Assembly (NCBI GenBank): GCA_900553675.1
Contig: USEH01000103.1
Span: forward strand, 1-7,663
Source: an uncultured Ruminococcus sp.
Lineage (GTDB): Bacteria > Bacillota > Clostridia > Oscillospirales > Ruminococcaceae
DNA: 7,663 bases
Reading direction: 5' to 3'
In this document: positions 7,441-7,663 of the stretch, in pieces
Position numbering within the stretch: position 1 is the first letter of the stretch
Layout of the letters: the number at the start of each line of letters is the position of its first letter
The notes under the pieces: model-generated
Seen by the model: the letters and a program-made list of their open reading frames with translations, nothing else
Database searches by the model: none
What the model was told of the DNA's origin: nothing
Made by a program: the position numbers and the translations under genes

Positions 7441-7663
7441 TGAATAGTGCAAAAATTCTCTCTTCGATCACCGACGAGGAGAGAGTTTTAACACGCCACT
7501 TAGTTGATTTGGCTAAACAAGCCGAGACTTCGGGGCGTGCAAGGTTTTCCTGTTTTTTGGATGAGCGTCAGCAGATTCTGTGCGGTGCTCAGCTTTCAAA
7601 AGAAGGCTATGAGAATTATGATTTCGTCGGCGGATACGAAGGCGCTGTCCGCAGAGCGGCTGT
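7440..7663 (+). CDS. ylmH: YlmH-family S4-domain RNA-binding protein (3' partial)
   Basis: An open frame starts at ATG 7440-7442, sharing one base with the sepF stop (TGATG), and runs off the window end after 74 codons. The visible N-terminal part includes ITDEERVLTRHLVDLA (10-25), SCFLDERQQ (37-45) and FVGGYEGAVRRAA (62-74). The FLD-R-Q and F-GGYEGA-R motifs are those I know from the N-terminal domain of YlmH, encoded just downstream of sepF in B. subtilis. The S4 RNA-binding domain should lie beyond the window. B. subtilis YlmH has been linked to rescue of stalled ribosomes; carrying that role over here is inference. Only a weak GGTGG (7423-7427) precedes the start, so translation probably depends on coupling to sepF. 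The first codons also encode a strong hairpin. Confidence 0.88.
   Translation, partial: MNSAKILSSITDEERVLTRHLVDLAKQAETSGRARFSCFLDERQQILCGAQLSKEGYENYDFVGGYEGAVRRAA
7452..7489 (+). promoter_or_regulatory. 15-bp hairpin within the first codons of ylmH
   Basis: Bases 7452-7466 can pair with 7475-7489 over 15 positions without a bulge: 13 Watson-Crick pairs and two G-U pairs (7456/7485 and 7463/7478), closing an 8-nt loop (7467-7474). The base of the stem is AAAA against TTTT, so on either strand it looks like a compact intrinsic terminator with a short U run. It begins 12 nt after the ylmH ATG, in codons 5-17. It may act as a partial terminator or attenuator between sepF and ylmH, or may slow translation. 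Its function is inferred; the pairing itself is seen directly. Confidence 0.55.
7492..7539 (+). other. Second potential RNA stem in ylmH
   Basis: CACGCC (7492-7497) can pair with GGCGTG (7534-7539). Inside it, TTGGCT (7509-7514) can pair with AGCCGA (7520-7525) using one G-U pair and a 5-nt loop. It starts 3 nt after the first hairpin, so the two could stack. The support is weaker than for the first hairpin because the stems are short and the sequence is coding. Confidence 0.3.

Noticed and set aside
1..7663. CRISPR array, insertion sequence, tRNA, rRNA or prophage elements
   Set aside because: No spaced repeats, no transposase-like frames or terminal inverted repeats, and no structured-RNA hallmarks were seen. 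All gaps between genes are shorter than 130 nt.

Overview
The window reads as a chromosomal segment of a Gram-positive Firmicute, most likely a clostridium of the gut Oscillospirales/Ruminococcaceae type. This is inference from content, not a database match. The grounds are strong purine-rich ribosome binding sites, two near-consensus sigma-A-type promoters, a MutL with the endonuclease motif of bacteria that lack MutH, and a sepF-ylmH division cluster like that of Bacillus subtilis. Every gene lies on the + strand and coding density is very high. I found no mobile element, tRNA, rRNA or CRISPR.

Positions 1-5559 hold a tight DNA-repair and tRNA-modification operon. It contains mutS (5' end cut off by the window edge), mutL (18 nt after mutS) and miaA (start overlapping the mutL stop). 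MutS recognises mismatches. MutL is recruited to nick the new strand, and both proteins carry likely sliding-clamp-binding peptides. MiaA prenylates A37 of tRNAs that read UNN codons. Hand-counted sample lines suggest mutS is richer in G+C (about 50%) than mutL (about 42%).

Positions 5556-6893 hold a separately promoted gene for a single-pass membrane protein with HlyD-like adaptor features. A TTGACA-18-TATAAT promoter overlaps the miaA stop codon. No transporter partner is visible.

Positions 6930-7663 hold the start of a division cluster: a TTGACA-17-GATAAT promoter, sepF (membrane anchor and FtsZ partner), then ylmH (S4-type RNA-binding protein, cut off by the window end) joined through a TGATG stop/start overlap. 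The genes ylmE (yggS) and ylmG (yggT), which flank sepF in B. subtilis, are absent from these positions. The first codons of ylmH encode a striking 15-bp hairpin with A and T flanks, followed by a second potential stem. This is the most unexplained structure in the window.

Most of the window is ordinary housekeeping sequence. The points that deserve a second look are the hairpin in ylmH, the HlyD-like gene beside sepF, the promoter that shares bases with the miaA stop, and the composition step between mutS and mutL.
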